From assembly GCA_903789635.1 (NCBI GenBank), contig CAIFEY010000009.1:1-64000 (forward strand): 64,000 nt of DNA, written 5' to 3'. The translations under genes were made by a program, and so were the position numbers. Of this stretch, positions 50,008-60,035 are shown in pieces. How positions within the stretch are numbered: the stretch's first letter is position 1; each line of letters begins with the position of its first letter. Below the pieces are notes generated by a model that saw only the letters and a program-made list of their open reading frames with translations, had not been told where the DNA came from and did not search any database. This DNA comes from an uncultured Eubacteriaceae bacterium (GTDB taxonomy: Bacteria; Bacillota; Clostridia; Peptostreptococcales; Anaerovoracaceae).

Positions 50008-51423
50008 ATGAACAAGGAATTTATTGCAGCCTTGAATGATCTCGAGAAGGAAAAGAATATTTCCAAGGATGTTCTTCTGGATACGATTGAGCTTGCACTG
50101 CTTTCTGCGTATAAGAAGAACTACGGTACTTCGCAGAATGTCCGCGTGGTAATCGATCGTGAAACCGGAGACATCCAGGTGCTCATGAGGAAGGATGTCG
50201 TCGATGAGGACGACTACTACGATGACATGCTCGAGATTCCAATCTCTGCGGCGCACGAGATCGATCCGCGCTACGAGATCGGAGACAGCATCGAGTTCAG
50301 CGTGATGCCGAAGGACTTCGGACGCATCGCGGCGCAGACGGCCAAGCAGGTCGTCGTGCAGCGCATCCGTGAGGTGGAGCGCGGCATGGTCTATGACGCC
50401 TTCATCACCCGCCAGGGCGAGATCGTCACCGGAACGGTGCAGCGCCGCAGCGGAACCACGCTTTACGTCAGCCTGGATTCCACGGAGGGAATCCTGCCGG
50501 GCAAGGAGCAGGTGCCGCACGAGCACTTCGACATCAGAGACCGCCTGAAGGTCTACATCATGGACGTCAAGAAGTCCACCAAGGGACCGCAGGTCTTCCT
50601 GAGCCGCTCCCATCCGGGGCTGGTCAAGGGCCTGTTCGAGATGGAGGTGCCGGAGATCCAGGACGGAATCGTCGAGATCAGGGGCATCGCGAGAGAAGCG
50701 GGCTCCCGTACCAAGATGGCGGTCTACAGCAACGACCCTGAGGTCGATCCGGTAGGCGCATGCGTCGGAACCAAAGGAAGCCGTGTACAGGCCGTCGTCG
50801 ACGAGCTGTCCGGCGAGAAGATCGACATCATCACCTGGAGCGACGACCCGCAGAGGCTGATCAGCAACGTGCTGAGCCCTGCAGACGTCGAGCAGGTCGT
50901 GATCGAGGACGCCGAGGCTAAGAGCGCAACGGCAGTCGTTCCGGACGATCAGCTCTCTCTTGCCATCGGCAAGCAGGGACAGAACGTCCGCCTGGCCGCA
51001 AGGGTCAGCGGATGGAAGATCGACATCCAGAGCCACAACCAGTTCCTCGACCGCCTGCAGAGGGAGGCCGAGGAAGAGAGATGGGCGCAGGAGCATCCTG
51101 AGGCTGTCGAAGAGGCGCAGGACGACGTGATCGACGAGACGCTCGATGAGAACATCGAGAACGTCGAGACTGCAGAGACTGTCGAAAGTGTCGACGCTGA
51201 AGAGGCTGTCGATGCCGCTGCTGAAGAGGCCGCGGAGGCGCCTGCAGAGGCAGAGGAAACGGCAGACGAGTCTGTTGAGGCAGAAGAGACTGCGGACGAG
51301 CAGGAGCCTGCTGAGACGGAGGAAGCCGCAGAGTCTGCTGAGAAGGAAGAAACGGAAGAAGCCGAAGAGACTGCTGAAGCGGAAGAGGCCGAGGCAGAAG
51401 ATACAGAGGATACCGAGGCGTAG
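50008..51423 (+). CDS. nusA: Transcription termination/antitermination protein NusA with an acidic tail
   Basis: 471 aa; Firmicutes NusA is usually about 370. The N-terminal RNA-polymerase-binding domain (1-125), S1 domain (about 130-200; 'GEIVTGTVQRRSGTTLYVSL') and two KH domains (about 225-345; 'GACVGTKGSRVQAVVDEL', 'LAIGKQGQNVRLAARV') are all present. After about residue 365 comes a roughly 105-residue tail of Glu, Ala, Thr and Val repeats, strongly acidic and surely disordered. It may contact RNA polymerase or ribosomal factors, or act as a solubility tail. The start follows CTAAGGAGGAA. Confidence 0.97.
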   Translation: MNKEFIAALNDLEKEKNISKDVLLDTIELALLSAYKKNYGTSQNVRVVIDRETGDIQVLMRKDVVDEDDYYDDMLEIPISAAHEIDPRYEIGDSIEFSVMPKDFGRIAAQTAKQVVVQRIREVERGMVYDAFITRQGEIVTGTVQRRSGTTLYVSLDSTEGILPGKEQVPHEHFDIRDRLKVYIMDVKKSTKGPQVFLSRSHPGLVKGLFEMEVPEIQDGIVEIRGIAREAGSRTKMAVYSNDPEVDPVGACVGTKGSRVQAVVDELSGEKIDIITWSDDPQRLISNVLSPADVEQVVIEDAEAKSATAVVPDDQLSLAIGKQGQNVRLAARVSGWKIDIQSHNQFLDRLQREAEEERWAQEHPEAVEEAQDDVIDETLDENIENVETAETVESVDAEEAVDAAAEEAAEAPAEAEETADESVEAEETADEQEPAETEEAAESAEKEETEEAEETAEAEEAEAEDTEDTEA

Positions 51424-51517
51424 CGCCGCGTCAGGCGAAGCGTTCGCATGAGGAGAACCCGGGTGCGGGCAGCAGGCGGGATATCCCCTGAGAGGCCCGA
51501 TGAAGGAGGTTTTCGAT

Positions 51518-51829
51518 TTGTCGAATCATCGTCAGGGATACACGGAGCCGATGAGAAGGTGCATCGGCTGCATGACGTCCAAACCGCAGAGGGAGCTGGT
51601 CCGAATCGCGTACCGCGGCGGAGAGCTCTCGATTGACCAGAGCGGAAAGGCGCCGGGCAGGGGCGTATACCTCTGCAGGCAGGAAGAATGCATTGCGATG
51701 GCGGAGAAGAAGAACGGTCTTCAGCGCGCATTGAAAACGGGGATTCCGAGGGAGGAAGCCCACGCGGTTTATGAGCAGGTTCGCAGCCTGATCGGCGCGG
51801 CCGGGGAAAGCATGGAGAAAAATGAATAA
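51518..51829 (+). CDS. ylxR: YlxR-family protein (RNase P modulator RnpM)
   Basis: 103 aa if started at TTG 51518, nine bases after the strong AAGGAGG; an ATG at 51500 lies before that site. The family core is clear: PMRRCIGCMTSKPQRELVRI, GGELSIDQSGKAPGRGVYLC and a C-terminal helix. In B. subtilis YlxR (RnpM) binds RNase P RNA and modulates tRNA processing. It overlaps ylxQ by 8 bp, indicating translational coupling. Confidence 0.93.
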   Translation: MSNHRQGYTEPMRRCIGCMTSKPQRELVRIAYRGGELSIDQSGKAPGRGVYLCRQEECIAMAEKKNGLQRALKTGIPREEAHAVYEQVRSLIGAAGESMEKNE

Positions 51830-52172
51830 CCAAGACAGACTGTCAGCCTACCTGGGCTTCTGCGCACGCGCACGCAAGCTCCAGAAGGGCTATAACACAT
51901 GTTTGTCGCTGATCCAAAAGGGTAAGGTCAGACTACTGATTGTTGCGGAAGATTCCTCTGAAAACACGATCGGCAAGATGACGCAGAAATGCATGTCGCA
52001 CCATACGGCCTGCAGGGTATTCGGGACACGTGATGACCTTTCACATATGACGGGAAGCAGCGGCAATGGAATATTTGCGGTGACAGATGGTCATTTTGCG
52101 AAGGTCATTCGTGAGGAAATCGACCGCATACAATCGGAAGGAGAGATGTTGAATGACAAAGAAGGTATTTGA
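51822..52172 (+). CDS. ylxQ: YlxQ, ribosomal L7Ae-like RNA-binding protein
   Basis: 116 aa. The L7Ae/L30e fold is recognised from 'RLSAYLGFCARARKLQKGYNTCLSLIQKGKVRLLIVAEDSSENT' and 'HTACRVFGTRDDLSHMTGSSGNGIFAVTDGHFAKVI'. It probably binds kink-turn RNA; its role in Firmicutes is not well defined. Its start lies inside the ylxR end and its own end overlaps the infB start by 20 bp. Confidence 0.9.
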   Translation: MNNQDRLSAYLGFCARARKLQKGYNTCLSLIQKGKVRLLIVAEDSSENTIGKMTQKCMSHHTACRVFGTRDDLSHMTGSSGNGIFAVTDGHFAKVIREEIDRIQSEGEMLNDKEGI

Positions 52173-54972
52173 ACTCGCCAGGGAATTGGGAGTATCGGGC
52201 AAAGATCTGCTGGCTAAGGCAGGTGAGCTCGGGATCAAGGTGAAGACGCATGCCAGTCTGCTTTCTGACGCGGACGTTAAGAAGCTGACCGAGGAGCTCT
52301 CCGGGTCCGATGATAAGAAAAATAAATCAGCATCTGTCGGCCGCCCGATCGTTGACGAGGCATACCTTGCCAACAAGCATAAACCGCCGATGGGTAAGCC
52401 GGTCGTCGATGAGAGCATCTTTGACCGCAAGGCCAAGAACGAGACTGAGGAGGCTGACGAGGCCAAGTCCGAGGCAAAGGCCGAGGAGACCGCTGCTGCG
52501 CCTGAGAGCAAGGCGGAGGAGACAAAGTCCGAGCCTGCAGCAGAGGAGAAGAAGCCTGCTGAGAAGAAGGCGGAAGAAAAGCCTGCTGAAAAAGCGAAGA
52601 AAGCTGAGAAAGCGGAGAAACCGCATAAGGCAGATAAAGCAGAGTCCGGCACTGCAGAGAAAAAGCCGGAGAAGGAATCTGCGAAGAAGAGCGAGCAGAA
52701 TCAGTCAGGAGAGAAAGTGATCAAAAAGCCAGTTACTAAAGAGAAGAAAGAGCACAAGATCAAGCTCGCAGATTCTGAGCGGATCAGCATGCCGGGCATC
52801 AAGATCGTCAAGCGTGCGGAAGAAGTCCAGAAGGAAGAGAAGCAGCTCAAGGAGAAGCGTGCCAACGAGCGCAAGAAGCGTGAAGAGGAGCGCCGCAGCA
52901 AGAAGAGCAGCGACCGTCACAGCAGAAACGACCGCGGTGATCATAACGACCGCGGCGACAAGAAGGACGGCGAGGGCTATGTAGCCAGGGGCGGCTCCAA
53001 CAGGAGCTTCCGCACGGACAACAGCGCGGGCGCATCCGCAGGCGGAGAAGGTTCCGGCAGGTCCGGAAACCGTGCTAAGAGAAGACACGGCAAGGACACG
53101 TCGAACAACAAGTTCGACCGTTTCGAGAAGAAGTCGCTCGAGAAGAAGCAGCGCAAGAAGTATCAGAAGACCCAGAAGGAGGCCGAGGAGGAAGTCGAAG
53201 AGGAAGTACTTCCGGAAGGAACCTTCAAGCTGGATGTTCCGATCACCGTTGCCGGATTCGCAGAGCAGACCGAGGTCTCCACGTCCACGGTTATCATGCA
53301 CCTGATGAAGATGGGTGTCACGGCGAACATCAACCAGAATCTGGACGAGGATACGGTTCAGCTTTTGGCCGATGAGCTCGGCATTAACGTCGTCATCGGA
53401 CAGGTCGAGCAGGAAGATGTCGAAGAGGGAATCGAGGACTTCAAGGACGACGAGAAGGATCTCCGTCCGCGTCCGCCGGTCATCACCGTCATGGGACACG
53501 TCGACCACGGTAAAACTTCTCTGCTCGATGCGATCAGAAGCACGAACGTAACTTCAAGAGAGTTCGGAGGAATCACCCAGCACATCGGAGCTTCCGAGGT
53601 CAAGATCAACGGAAAGAAGATCGTCTTCCTCGATACCCCGGGCCATGAGGCGTTCACCGCGATGCGTGCGAGAGGTGCGCAGATCACCGATATCGCTGTA
53701 CTGGTCGTCGCAGCTGACGACGGTGTCATGCCGCAGACGATCGAGTCCATCAGCCACGCGAAGGCTGCGGGCGTTCCGATCATCGTCGCCATCAATAAGA
53801 TGGATAAGCCGGGTGCCAATCCGGACCGCGTAAAGAAGGAACTGGCTGACCACGACGTCCTGGTCGAGGACTGGGGCGGCGACGTCATCAGCGTTCCGGT
53901 TTCCGCTAAGACCGGAAAGGGCATCAAGGAGCTCCTCGAGATGATCCTGCTGCAGGCAGACATGATGGAGCTGAAGGCGAACCCGAACCGTCTGGCTCTG
54001 GGATCCGTCATCGAGGCGCGCCTGGACCGTGCGAGAGGACCGGTCGCTACCCTGCTGGTAGAAAATGGTACCTTGAGAAGCGGACAGAGCGTCGTAGCGG
54101 GAACCTGCTCCGGAAGAATCCGTCTGATGACCGACTACCGCGGCAAGAAGATCCGCAAGGCCGGCCCGGCAACCGCGGTCGAGATCCTGGGTCTGACCGA
54201 CGTCCCGCAGGCAGGAGACGTCTTCAACGCCGTCAGGGACGACAAGACGGCGAGAGAGATCGCCGAGCACCGTCAGGAGAAGCTCAGAGAAGAGACGCTG
54301 GCCAAGAACTCCAGCATGTCCCTGGAGAAGCTGTTCAGCCAGATCCAGGAGGGCGAGACCAAGGAACTGAACCTGATCATCAAGGCAGACGTTCAGGGTT
54401 CCGTCGGAGCACTGATCTCCTCCTTAGAGAAGCTGAACAACGAGAACGTCAAGATTAACGTCATCCACTCCGGCGTCGGAACCGTCAACGAGTCCGATAT
54501 CATGCTGGCGGAGACGTCGAACGCGATCATCCTCGGCTTCAACGTCCGTCCGAGCAGTGCCGTGTCCTCCATGGCCGACCAGAGAGGCGTGGAGATCCGC
54601 CTGTACACCGTCATCTACGACGCGATCAACGATGTCGACGCCGCGATGAAGGGAATGCTGGAGCCGGATACCAAGGAAGAGGCACTCGGAAAGGCCGAGA
54701 TCAGGAGCACGTTCAAGGTTCCTGGCGTCGGCATCGTCGGAGGAGCTTACGTCACAGAAGGAAAGATCGCGAGAAACGCACAGATCCGCCTGGTCAGGGA
54801 CGGCATCCTGATCCACGAGGGCACGATCTCCTCCCTGAAGCGCTATAAGGACGACGCCAAGGAAGTCAACCAGGGCTATGAGTGCGGAATCGGCATCGAG
54901 GATTACAACGATATCAAGGAAGGCGACATCATCGAGTGCTACCACATCGTGGAAGTCGCGCGTGAGGATTAG
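52153..54972 (+). CDS. infB: Translation initiation factor IF-2
   Basis: 939 aa. A long N-terminal region (about 60-390) is built of Lys/Glu/Ala-rich, probably unstructured sequence, with a Ser/Asp/Arg-rich patch ([12 protein letters not shown] region). The IF2_N subdomain lies just before the G domain ([18 protein letters not shown]). G1 GHVDHGKT is at about 448-455, then DTPGHEAF and NKMDK. Domains II-IV follow, ending with '[23 protein letters not shown]' for fMet-tRNA binding. IF-2 brings initiator tRNA to the 30S subunit. The ribosome site is GGAAGGAGAG, and the start lies within ylxQ. Confidence 0.97.
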   Translation: MTKKVFELARELGVSGKDLLAKAGELGIKVKTHASLLSDADVKKLTEELSGSDDKKNKSASVGRPIVDEAYLANKHKPPMGKPVVDESIFDRKAKNETEEADEAKSEAKAEETAAAPESKAEETKSEPAAEEKKPAEKKAEEKPAEKAKKAEKAEKPHKADKAESGTAEKKPEKESAKKSEQNQSGEKVIKKPVTKEKKEHKIKLADSERISMPGIKIVKRAEEVQKEEKQLKEKRANERKKREEERRSKKSSDRHSRNDRGDHNDRGDKKDGEGYVARGGSNRSFRTDNSAGASAGGEGSGRSGNRAKRRHGKDTSNNKFDRFEKKSLEKKQRKKYQKTQKEAEEEVEEEVLPEGTFKLDVPITVAGFAEQTEVSTSTVIMHLMKMGVTANINQNLDEDTVQLLADELGINVVIGQVEQEDVEEGIEDFKDDEKDLRPRPPVITVMGHVDHGKTSLLDAIRSTNVTSREFGGITQHIGASEVKINGKKIVFLDTPGHEAFTAMRARGAQITDIAVLVVAADDGVMPQTIESISHAKAAGVPIIVAINKMDKPGANPDRVKKELADHDVLVEDWGGDVISVPVSAKTGKGIKELLEMILLQADMMELKANPNRLALGSVIEARLDRARGPVATLLVENGTLRSGQSVVAGTCSGRIRLMTDYRGKKIRKAGPATAVEILGLTDVPQAGDVFNAVRDDKTAREIAEHRQEKLREETLAKNSSMSLEKLFSQIQEGETKELNLIIKADVQGSVGALISSLEKLNNENVKINVIHSGVGTVNESDIMLAETSNAIILGFNVRPSSAVSSMADQRGVEIRLYTVIYDAINDVDAAMKGMLEPDTKEEALGKAEIRSTFKVPGVGIVGGAYVTEGKIARNAQIRLVRDGILIHEGTISSLKRYKDDAKEVNQGYECGIGIEDYNDIKEGDIIECYHIVEVARED

Positions 54973-55023
54973 TTCTTCCAGCATGTTTCACGGCAGAGAG
55001 TATACGGGCAAGGAGGAAATGCA

Positions 55024-55923
55024 TTGATTTTCTTTTTCAGCGGAACAGGAAACTCCAGACATGCGGCGCTGATGCTGCAGGAGCATTTCGGATCAGAAAC
55101 GGTTAACATGGCGTACGCCGTCAGGAACCGCGAGTTTACCTATCCGGTTTCCCCGGGGGAACGCGTATTTCTCGTCTTCCCGGTATACTTTGGAGGCCTT
55201 CCGGGCCTGGTCGAGCAGTTCATTGGAAAGCTTAATCTGCCCCCTGCGGCAAAGGCCGAACCTGACGCAGCAGAGACCGACCAGCCTGAGCAGCCTTCTG
55301 CCGGACAAAGTACATCCGGCGCTGGTCACAAGGCCGGAACTGCCGCCGAGACGGACGCCCCGGAAGGGCCTGAGATCATCGGCGTCGCGACGAACGGCGG
55401 GATGCCCGCCGGCTGCGGCCGCGCGCTGCGCAAAGCGCTGAAGCACCGCGGCATGGAGCTCAGGGCGTTCTACAGCGTCAAGGCGCCGGACAACTGCATC
55501 TTCTACCTGAACCCGCCGATCCGCGAGGCCGCGCTGGTGCAGCTGAAGTACATGCAGGACCGCATGAAGGACGTCATCGCGTCGGTCGACTACCATCACC
55601 GGATGCCGGACTCCCTGTCCCTCTCCTCCGGGTTTGAGACGGGGGTCATGCACCGCTTCTACAAGGGAAGCTGCAAGACGGCGAAGTTCTTTTCGACAGA
55701 TGCCTGCAATTCCTGCGGGCTCTGCGCAAGGGTCTGCCCGGTGCAGGCGATCGAGATGAGGGACGGCCGCCCGGCCTGGGTGAAGCAGACCTGCGAACAC
55801 TGCGCGGCCTGCATCAACCGCTGCCCTAAGGACGCGATCCAGTACGGCCGCGGGACTGCAAACAGGAACCGGTACGTCCATCCCGACCTCGGGAAGAAGT
55901 ACCGCGTGGAGACGCAGAAATAG
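55024..55923 (+). CDS. EFR1-family flavodoxin-ferredoxin protein
   Basis: 299 aa from TTG at 55024 after AAGGAGG. The N-terminal flavodoxin part has the FMN loop FFFSGTGNSRHAA. The C-terminus has two 4Fe-4S motifs, CNSCGLCARVCPVQAI and CEHCAACINRCPKDAI. A low-complexity insert of about 40 residues (about 78-117; Ala, Glu, Ser, Gly) interrupts the flavodoxin domain and is unusual for the family. It would carry electrons in the cytosol; the partner is unknown. It is inserted between infB and rbfA, a place where this kind of gene is not normally found in the operon. Confidence 0.88.
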   Translation: MIFFFSGTGNSRHAALMLQEHFGSETVNMAYAVRNREFTYPVSPGERVFLVFPVYFGGLPGLVEQFIGKLNLPPAAKAEPDAAETDQPEQPSAGQSTSGAGHKAGTAAETDAPEGPEIIGVATNGGMPAGCGRALRKALKHRGMELRAFYSVKAPDNCIFYLNPPIREAALVQLKYMQDRMKDVIASVDYHHRMPDSLSLSSGFETGVMHRFYKGSCKTAKFFSTDACNSCGLCARVCPVQAIEMRDGRPAWVKQTCEHCAACINRCPKDAIQYGRGTANRNRYVHPDLGKKYRVETQK

Positions 55924-56070
55924 CCTGTTTTCAGTAAGAAAGCCCGGCAAACCAGGAGGATTGTCCCTAGGCGCAGGCCAGGGGCTTACCCATCAGTGTG
56001 CAGAATACAGCGTTGGAAGGTGAAGCAAACGGGGTATCATATAACGTCGGGAACGTTTGTGAGCCGTTGA

Positions 56071-56088
56071 CCGGGAACATGTTCCCGG
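56071..56088. promoter_or_regulatory. Perfect 18-bp palindrome upstream of rbfA
   Basis: CCGGGAACATGTTCCCGG at 56071-56088, followed 3' by CGTTTCATTTT. It could be an operator or the stem of a hairpin in the transcript between the EFR1 gene and rbfA. The short T-run makes a weak terminator possible. Confidence 0.45.
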
Positions 56089-56142
56089 GCGTTTCATTTT
56101 CCGGCGCTTTTTTACATATATAAGGAGTATAAGGAGGAAAAC

Positions 56143-56520
56143 ATGAGCAGAGGATACAGACAGGATCGCCTGGCGGAGGAGATCCGCCGCATCATCAGCG
56201 AAATGCTGCTCAAGGAGCTGAAGGACCCGCGTCTCGACGGATTCATCAGCATCACAGAGGTAGAGGTCACCAAGGACAACAGCTACGCGACCTGCTACAT
56301 CACCGTCCTGGAGACACAGAAGGACGAGGAAGCGAAAAAGAAGAAGGAACAGGACGTCCTGGACGGCCTGCAGAGCGCCAGCGGCAAGATGCGCGGCAAG
56401 ATCGGAAAAGAGCTCAAGCTGCGCCGCGCGCCGGAGCTGATTTTTAAGTTCGACCGCTCGGAGGAGTACGGCCGTCACATCGATGAAGTGATCAGAGGGA
56501 TTGAAAATGGCAATTATTAA
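56143..56520 (+). CDS. rbfA: Ribosome-binding factor A
   Basis: 125 aa, the usual size. A KH-like fold used in 16S rRNA processing and cold adaptation: YRQDRLAEEIRRIISEMLLKELKDPRL at the start, then 'ISITEVEVTKDNSYATCYITVL' and the C-terminal 'LRRAPELIFKFDRSEEYG' with the conserved Pro-Glu-Leu. The start follows AAGGAGG. It overlaps nrnA by about 14 bp. Confidence 0.96.
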   Translation: MSRGYRQDRLAEEIRRIISEMLLKELKDPRLDGFISITEVEVTKDNSYATCYITVLETQKDEEAKKKKEQDVLDGLQSASGKMRGKIGKELKLRRAPELIFKFDRSEEYGRHIDEVIRGIENGNY

Positions 56521-57481
56521 CAATTCATGGGAAGAGATTGCGTCCGTCCTGAAGCCGGCGGAAACGGTGCTCGTCTTCACCCACCAGAAGATGGACGGGG
56601 ACGCGGTCGGATCGTCCTGCGGTCTGACCAGGGCGCTCCGGCAGATGGGAAAGACCGCGTACGTCCTGATGGAGGACGACGAGATCGCGGACAACCTGCA
56701 GTTCCTGGATGAGGGATACTGCACGACTGACGAGCACGTCCTGGAGAATCCGGACGTGAGCATCTGCGTCGACGCAAGCGCGCTGTCCCGCTTTCCTAAG
56801 AGGAGCGGGAAGTTTACGACCGGGAAGACGACGGTCTGCGTCGACCACCACCTGGCGGAGGAACCGTTCTGCGACTACCACTACGTCGACCCGGGTTCGG
56901 CCGCGGCGTCCGTCCTGGTGCATCACCTGATCCGGGCCATGGGCGCCCCGATCGACGAGGGAACCGCGTCGCTGCTGTACGCCGGCATTACGACCGACAC
57001 GGGAAACTTCCAGTACAGCAACACGGACGAGGACGCGCTCTTGACGGCCGCGGACCTGGTGAAGACCGGATTCGACGTCAACCGTGTCAGCGTGCAGATG
57101 TATGAGAACGTCAGCCCGCAAAAGATGCGCCTGAAGGCGGCAGCCCTTGAGAATATGCAGATCATGGCGGGCGGAAAGCTGGTCATGACCGCGGTCACCC
57201 AGCAGATGCTGAAGGACTGCGGCGCGCAGATGATCGATGCCGAGGGCATCGTCTCCGAGATCCGGAGCATCCGCGGCGCGGAGATCGCGATCGTGATGAA
57301 GGAAGACATCGGCAAGGTATTCGTCAGCCTGCGCGCCAAGGGCGACGCGGACGTGCAGAAGATCGCCGCGAAGTTCGGCGGGGGCGGCCACGTGAAGGCT
57401 GCCGGATGCACGATGAAGGGCGTTTCACTGAAAGAGGCGTGGGACAGCTTCGCTGAGGCGGCGTCCGAGAGCCTCGAATAG
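56507..57481 (+). CDS. nrnA: DHH-family bifunctional oligoribonuclease / PAP phosphatase NrnA
   Basis: 324 aa from the ATG at 56507, overlapping the rbfA end. It degrades nanoRNA (2-5 nt) and pAp. The DHH-domain motifs are 'HQKMDGDAVGSSCGL' (metal-binding Asp), 'VCVDHHLAEE' (DHH motif) and 'GITTDTGNFQYSN'. The DHHA1 domain ends with 'FGGGGHVKAAG' (RNA binding). It sits in the RNA-turnover end of the operon, consistent with pnp further on. AGAGGGA precedes the start. Confidence 0.95.
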   Translation: MAIINNSWEEIASVLKPAETVLVFTHQKMDGDAVGSSCGLTRALRQMGKTAYVLMEDDEIADNLQFLDEGYCTTDEHVLENPDVSICVDASALSRFPKRSGKFTTGKTTVCVDHHLAEEPFCDYHYVDPGSAAASVLVHHLIRAMGAPIDEGTASLLYAGITTDTGNFQYSNTDEDALLTAADLVKTGFDVNRVSVQMYENVSPQKMRLKAAALENMQIMAGGKLVMTAVTQQMLKDCGAQMIDAEGIVSEIRSIRGAEIAIVMKEDIGKVFVSLRAKGDADVQKIAAKFGGGGHVKAAGCTMKGVSLKEAWDSFAEAASESLE

Positions 57482-57511
57482 GGGAACGCGAATAAGGAAA
57501 AACACAGAGTT

Positions 57512-58516
57512 ATGACTGAAGGCATTATCAATATCAATAAAGAGCAGAATATGACGTCCCACGACGTCGTCGGACGCGTCCGGCGGATCGTCCACATGAA
57601 GCGGGTCGGCCACACGGGGACGCTGGACCCGATGGCGACCGGCGTGCTGCCGATCTGCTTGGGAAGGGCGGCCAGGGTCATGGAGTACCTGGAGCCGGAC
57701 CTGAAGACGTACCGCTGCGTGATGAAGCTCGGCAGGGAGTACGACACGCAGGACGTCTGGGGCAAGCTGGAGATGGAGTCCACCGAGGAGGAGGTCAACC
57801 GGATCGGGATTGACCAGGTAGAACGCGTTCTGCACTCGTTCGAGGGCGTCCAGGACCAGACCCCGCCGATGTACTCGGCTGTCAAGGTGCACGGGAAGCG
57901 CCTGTACGAGTACGCCCGCGAGGGAAAGGACATCACGGTCAAGAGCCGCCGCGTCTACATCGGCGACGTCAGGCTGGAGGAGGCGAACCTGCACAACGGG
58001 CTTGAGAGCACGATCCAGTTCGTGATGACTTGCAGCAAGGGGACGTTCGTCCGCACGGTCTGTCACGAGACGGGAGAGCGGCTCGGCGTCGGCGCAGCGA
58101 TGTGCGAGCTGACCAGGATCCGCTCCGGCGTCTTCACGATCGAGGACGCGGTGACGCTGAGCGAGCTCGCCGAGATGGACGAGTCCGAGATTGAAAATCT
58201 GCTCATCCCGATCGACCGGCCGCTCGCGCCGCACTTAGGGCGGATCGTCCTGTCCGCGGAGGACGGCATGAAGCTCATGCATGGCCTGACGATCCCGCGG
58301 AAGCGAGCAGTGATCGAGAAGGAGCCGCCGTTCCTGAAGCAGGAGTTTCTGCTCCCGCTGCCGGAGAAATATAAGGTGGGATATTTAGCGTATGCCGATC
58401 TGTATGGGGTGAAGGAATGTGCCCAGCAGGGCCTTTCGTTCCTGGGCGTCGCTTATTTTGACGAGGAAGAGCAGTGGTTTAAGCCAGGGAAGATCTTCTA
58501 CCCGCAGCCGCAGTAA
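57512..58516 (+). CDS. truB: tRNA pseudouridine(55) synthase TruB
   Basis: 334 aa. It makes pseudouridine 55 in the T-loop of tRNAs. The catalytic Asp is in GHTGTLDPMATGVLPI. Other family motifs are 'INKEQNMTSHDVVGRVRRI' at the N-terminus, 'QTPPMYSAVKVHGKRLYEYARE' and 'CSKGTFVRTVCHETGERLG'. A C-terminal PUA-like region of about 90 residues follows. The length is normal. The start is 30 bp after nrnA, with AAGGAAAA upstream. Confidence 0.96.
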   Translation: MTEGIININKEQNMTSHDVVGRVRRIVHMKRVGHTGTLDPMATGVLPICLGRAARVMEYLEPDLKTYRCVMKLGREYDTQDVWGKLEMESTEEEVNRIGIDQVERVLHSFEGVQDQTPPMYSAVKVHGKRLYEYAREGKDITVKSRRVYIGDVRLEEANLHNGLESTIQFVMTCSKGTFVRTVCHETGERLGVGAAMCELTRIRSGVFTIEDAVTLSELAEMDESEIENLLIPIDRPLAPHLGRIVLSAEDGMKLMHGLTIPRKRAVIEKEPPFLKQEFLLPLPEKYKVGYLAYADLYGVKECAQQGLSFLGVAYFDEEEQWFKPGKIFYPQPQ

Positions 58517-58527
58517 GGAGGTGCAGC

Positions 58528-59568
58528 ATGCTTGTATACAATAGTTTGGACGAGATCAAGGAGATGGAGCCGACGGCGGTCGCGGTCGGGAATTTTGACG
58601 GGGTGCACCTCGGGCACCAGAAGCTGATCGGCGAGACGGTCGCGTACGCGAAGGAGCACGGGCTCAAGTCCGCGGTCTTCACGTTCTCCAACCACCCGCG
58701 CAACCTGATCAAGTCATCGTCGCCGGTGAAGAACATCCTCTACCAGCACGAGAAGGCGGAGATCATCGAGTCGCTGGGCGTGGACATCCTGATCGACGTC
58801 CCGTTCACCAAGGAGATCATGGAGATGGACCCGGTCGCATTCGTCAGCGCACTTCTGCTGGACAAGGCGAACATGAAGGCGGTCTTCTGCGGATTCAACT
58901 ACACGTTCGGCTACAAGGCGCAGGGGAACACCGACATCCTGAGGAACATCGGCGTCGACAAGGGATTCGCCGTCAACGTCATGGAGCCGTTCGTGATCGA
59001 CGACAACGTCGTGAGCTCCACGCTGATCCGGACACTGATCGCGTCTGGCCAGGTCGAGCGCTGCAAGCGTTACATGGGCAGGAACTACGAGGTCGCGGGC
59101 GAGGTCGTGGTCGGCAACAAGCTGGGCAGAAAGCTCGGATTCCCGACGTCCAACCTCGTGATCGACAAGACCATGGTCACCCCGCCGAACGGCGTCTACG
59201 TCACGCTCTGCGACTACAACGGCGTCAGGTACCCGAGCGTCACCAACGTCGGCGTCAAGCCTACGATCGGCAAGTACGGCAAGAACGTAGAGACGCACAT
59301 CTTTGACTTCAACAAGGAGCTGTACGGCAAGCAGATCGTCGTCGAGTTCCTGAAGAAGACGCGCGATGAGGTGAAGTTCGACAACGTTCAGGACCTGTTC
59401 GACCAGATCGTCCGCGACTGCCGCGAGGTCAAGCGTTTCTTCGACATGATGCAGGCCTGCGGGGAGGACGACCCGAGCAAGATCCACTTCTCCGTTTCCG
59501 AGAAGTACCTGCGCACCGTCGAGGAGACAAATTCAGCAGACCAGGATGACGAAAGCGGCGGGAAATAG
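58528..59568 (+). CDS. ribF: Bifunctional riboflavin kinase / FAD synthetase RibF
   Basis: 346 aa. The N-terminal FAD synthetase domain has the nucleotidyltransferase motif VGNFDGVHLGHQ and 'KAVFCGFNYTFGYKAQGN'. The C-terminal riboflavin kinase domain has 'GEVVVGNKLGRKLGFPTSNL', 'GVYVTLC' and 'NVGVKPTIG'. It converts riboflavin to FMN and FAD, which the flavoproteins of this window need. The TAAGGAGGTGCAGC ribosome site overlaps the end of truB, 11 bp away. Confidence 0.96.
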   Translation: MLVYNSLDEIKEMEPTAVAVGNFDGVHLGHQKLIGETVAYAKEHGLKSAVFTFSNHPRNLIKSSSPVKNILYQHEKAEIIESLGVDILIDVPFTKEIMEMDPVAFVSALLLDKANMKAVFCGFNYTFGYKAQGNTDILRNIGVDKGFAVNVMEPFVIDDNVVSSTLIRTLIASGQVERCKRYMGRNYEVAGEVVVGNKLGRKLGFPTSNLVIDKTMVTPPNGVYVTLCDYNGVRYPSVTNVGVKPTIGKYGKNVETHIFDFNKELYGKQIVVEFLKKTRDEVKFDNVQDLFDQIVRDCREVKRFFDMMQACGEDDPSKIHFSVSEKYLRTVEETNSADQDDESGGK

Positions 59569-59578
59569 ATTTTGCCGC

Positions 59579-59607
59579 TTGTAATTGATGGCAGGCCGTG
59601 GTAGAAT
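59579..59607 (+). promoter_or_regulatory. Promoter of rpsO
   Basis: TTGTAA (59579-59584), 17-bp spacer, TAGAAT (59602-59607) with GTGG just before. It begins 11 bp after the ribF stop and about 95 bp before rpsO. Confidence 0.6.
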
Positions 59608-59700
59608 AACCACATTGTGTAAAAATGATTACCCTCGCTTGGTTCATCGTCACTCCGTCGAGGACCCAGCCCGGGCGAATGGCAAGGAAGGAGAATACCA

Positions 59701-59967
59701 ATGATTACAAAGGAAAAGAAGGAAGCGATCATCAAGGAGTATGCAACGAAGGAAGGCGACACAGGTTCCCCGGAGGTTCAGGTAGCAATCCTGACAGCAC
59801 GCATCAACGAGCTGAACGAGCACCTGGCATACCATCACAAGGACCACCATTCCAGAAGAGGTCTGCTGAAGATGGTAGGTAAGAGAAGAAACCTGCTGAA
59901 CTACCTGAAGAGCAAGGACATCGAGAGATACAGAACTCTGATCGCACGCCTCGGACTGAGAAAGTAA
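59701..59967 (+). CDS. rpsO: 30S ribosomal protein S15
   Basis: 88 aa, standard size. The S15 helix bundle that binds 16S rRNA is recognised by '[26 protein letters not shown]' and '[25 protein letters not shown]'. The ribosome site is AAGGAAGGAG. It has its own promoter and is followed by pnp, the ordinary order. Confidence 0.98.
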   Translation: MITKEKKEAIIKEYATKEGDTGSPEVQVAILTARINELNEHLAYHHKDHHSRRGLLKMVGKRRNLLNYLKSKDIERYRTLIARLGLRK

Positions 59968-60035
59968 TTCAGCCGGAACGTTTCGGTCTTCCGCGGGTTT
60001 TCCGCAGGAGAAAAGTGCATAAGTATGCTGAATAC

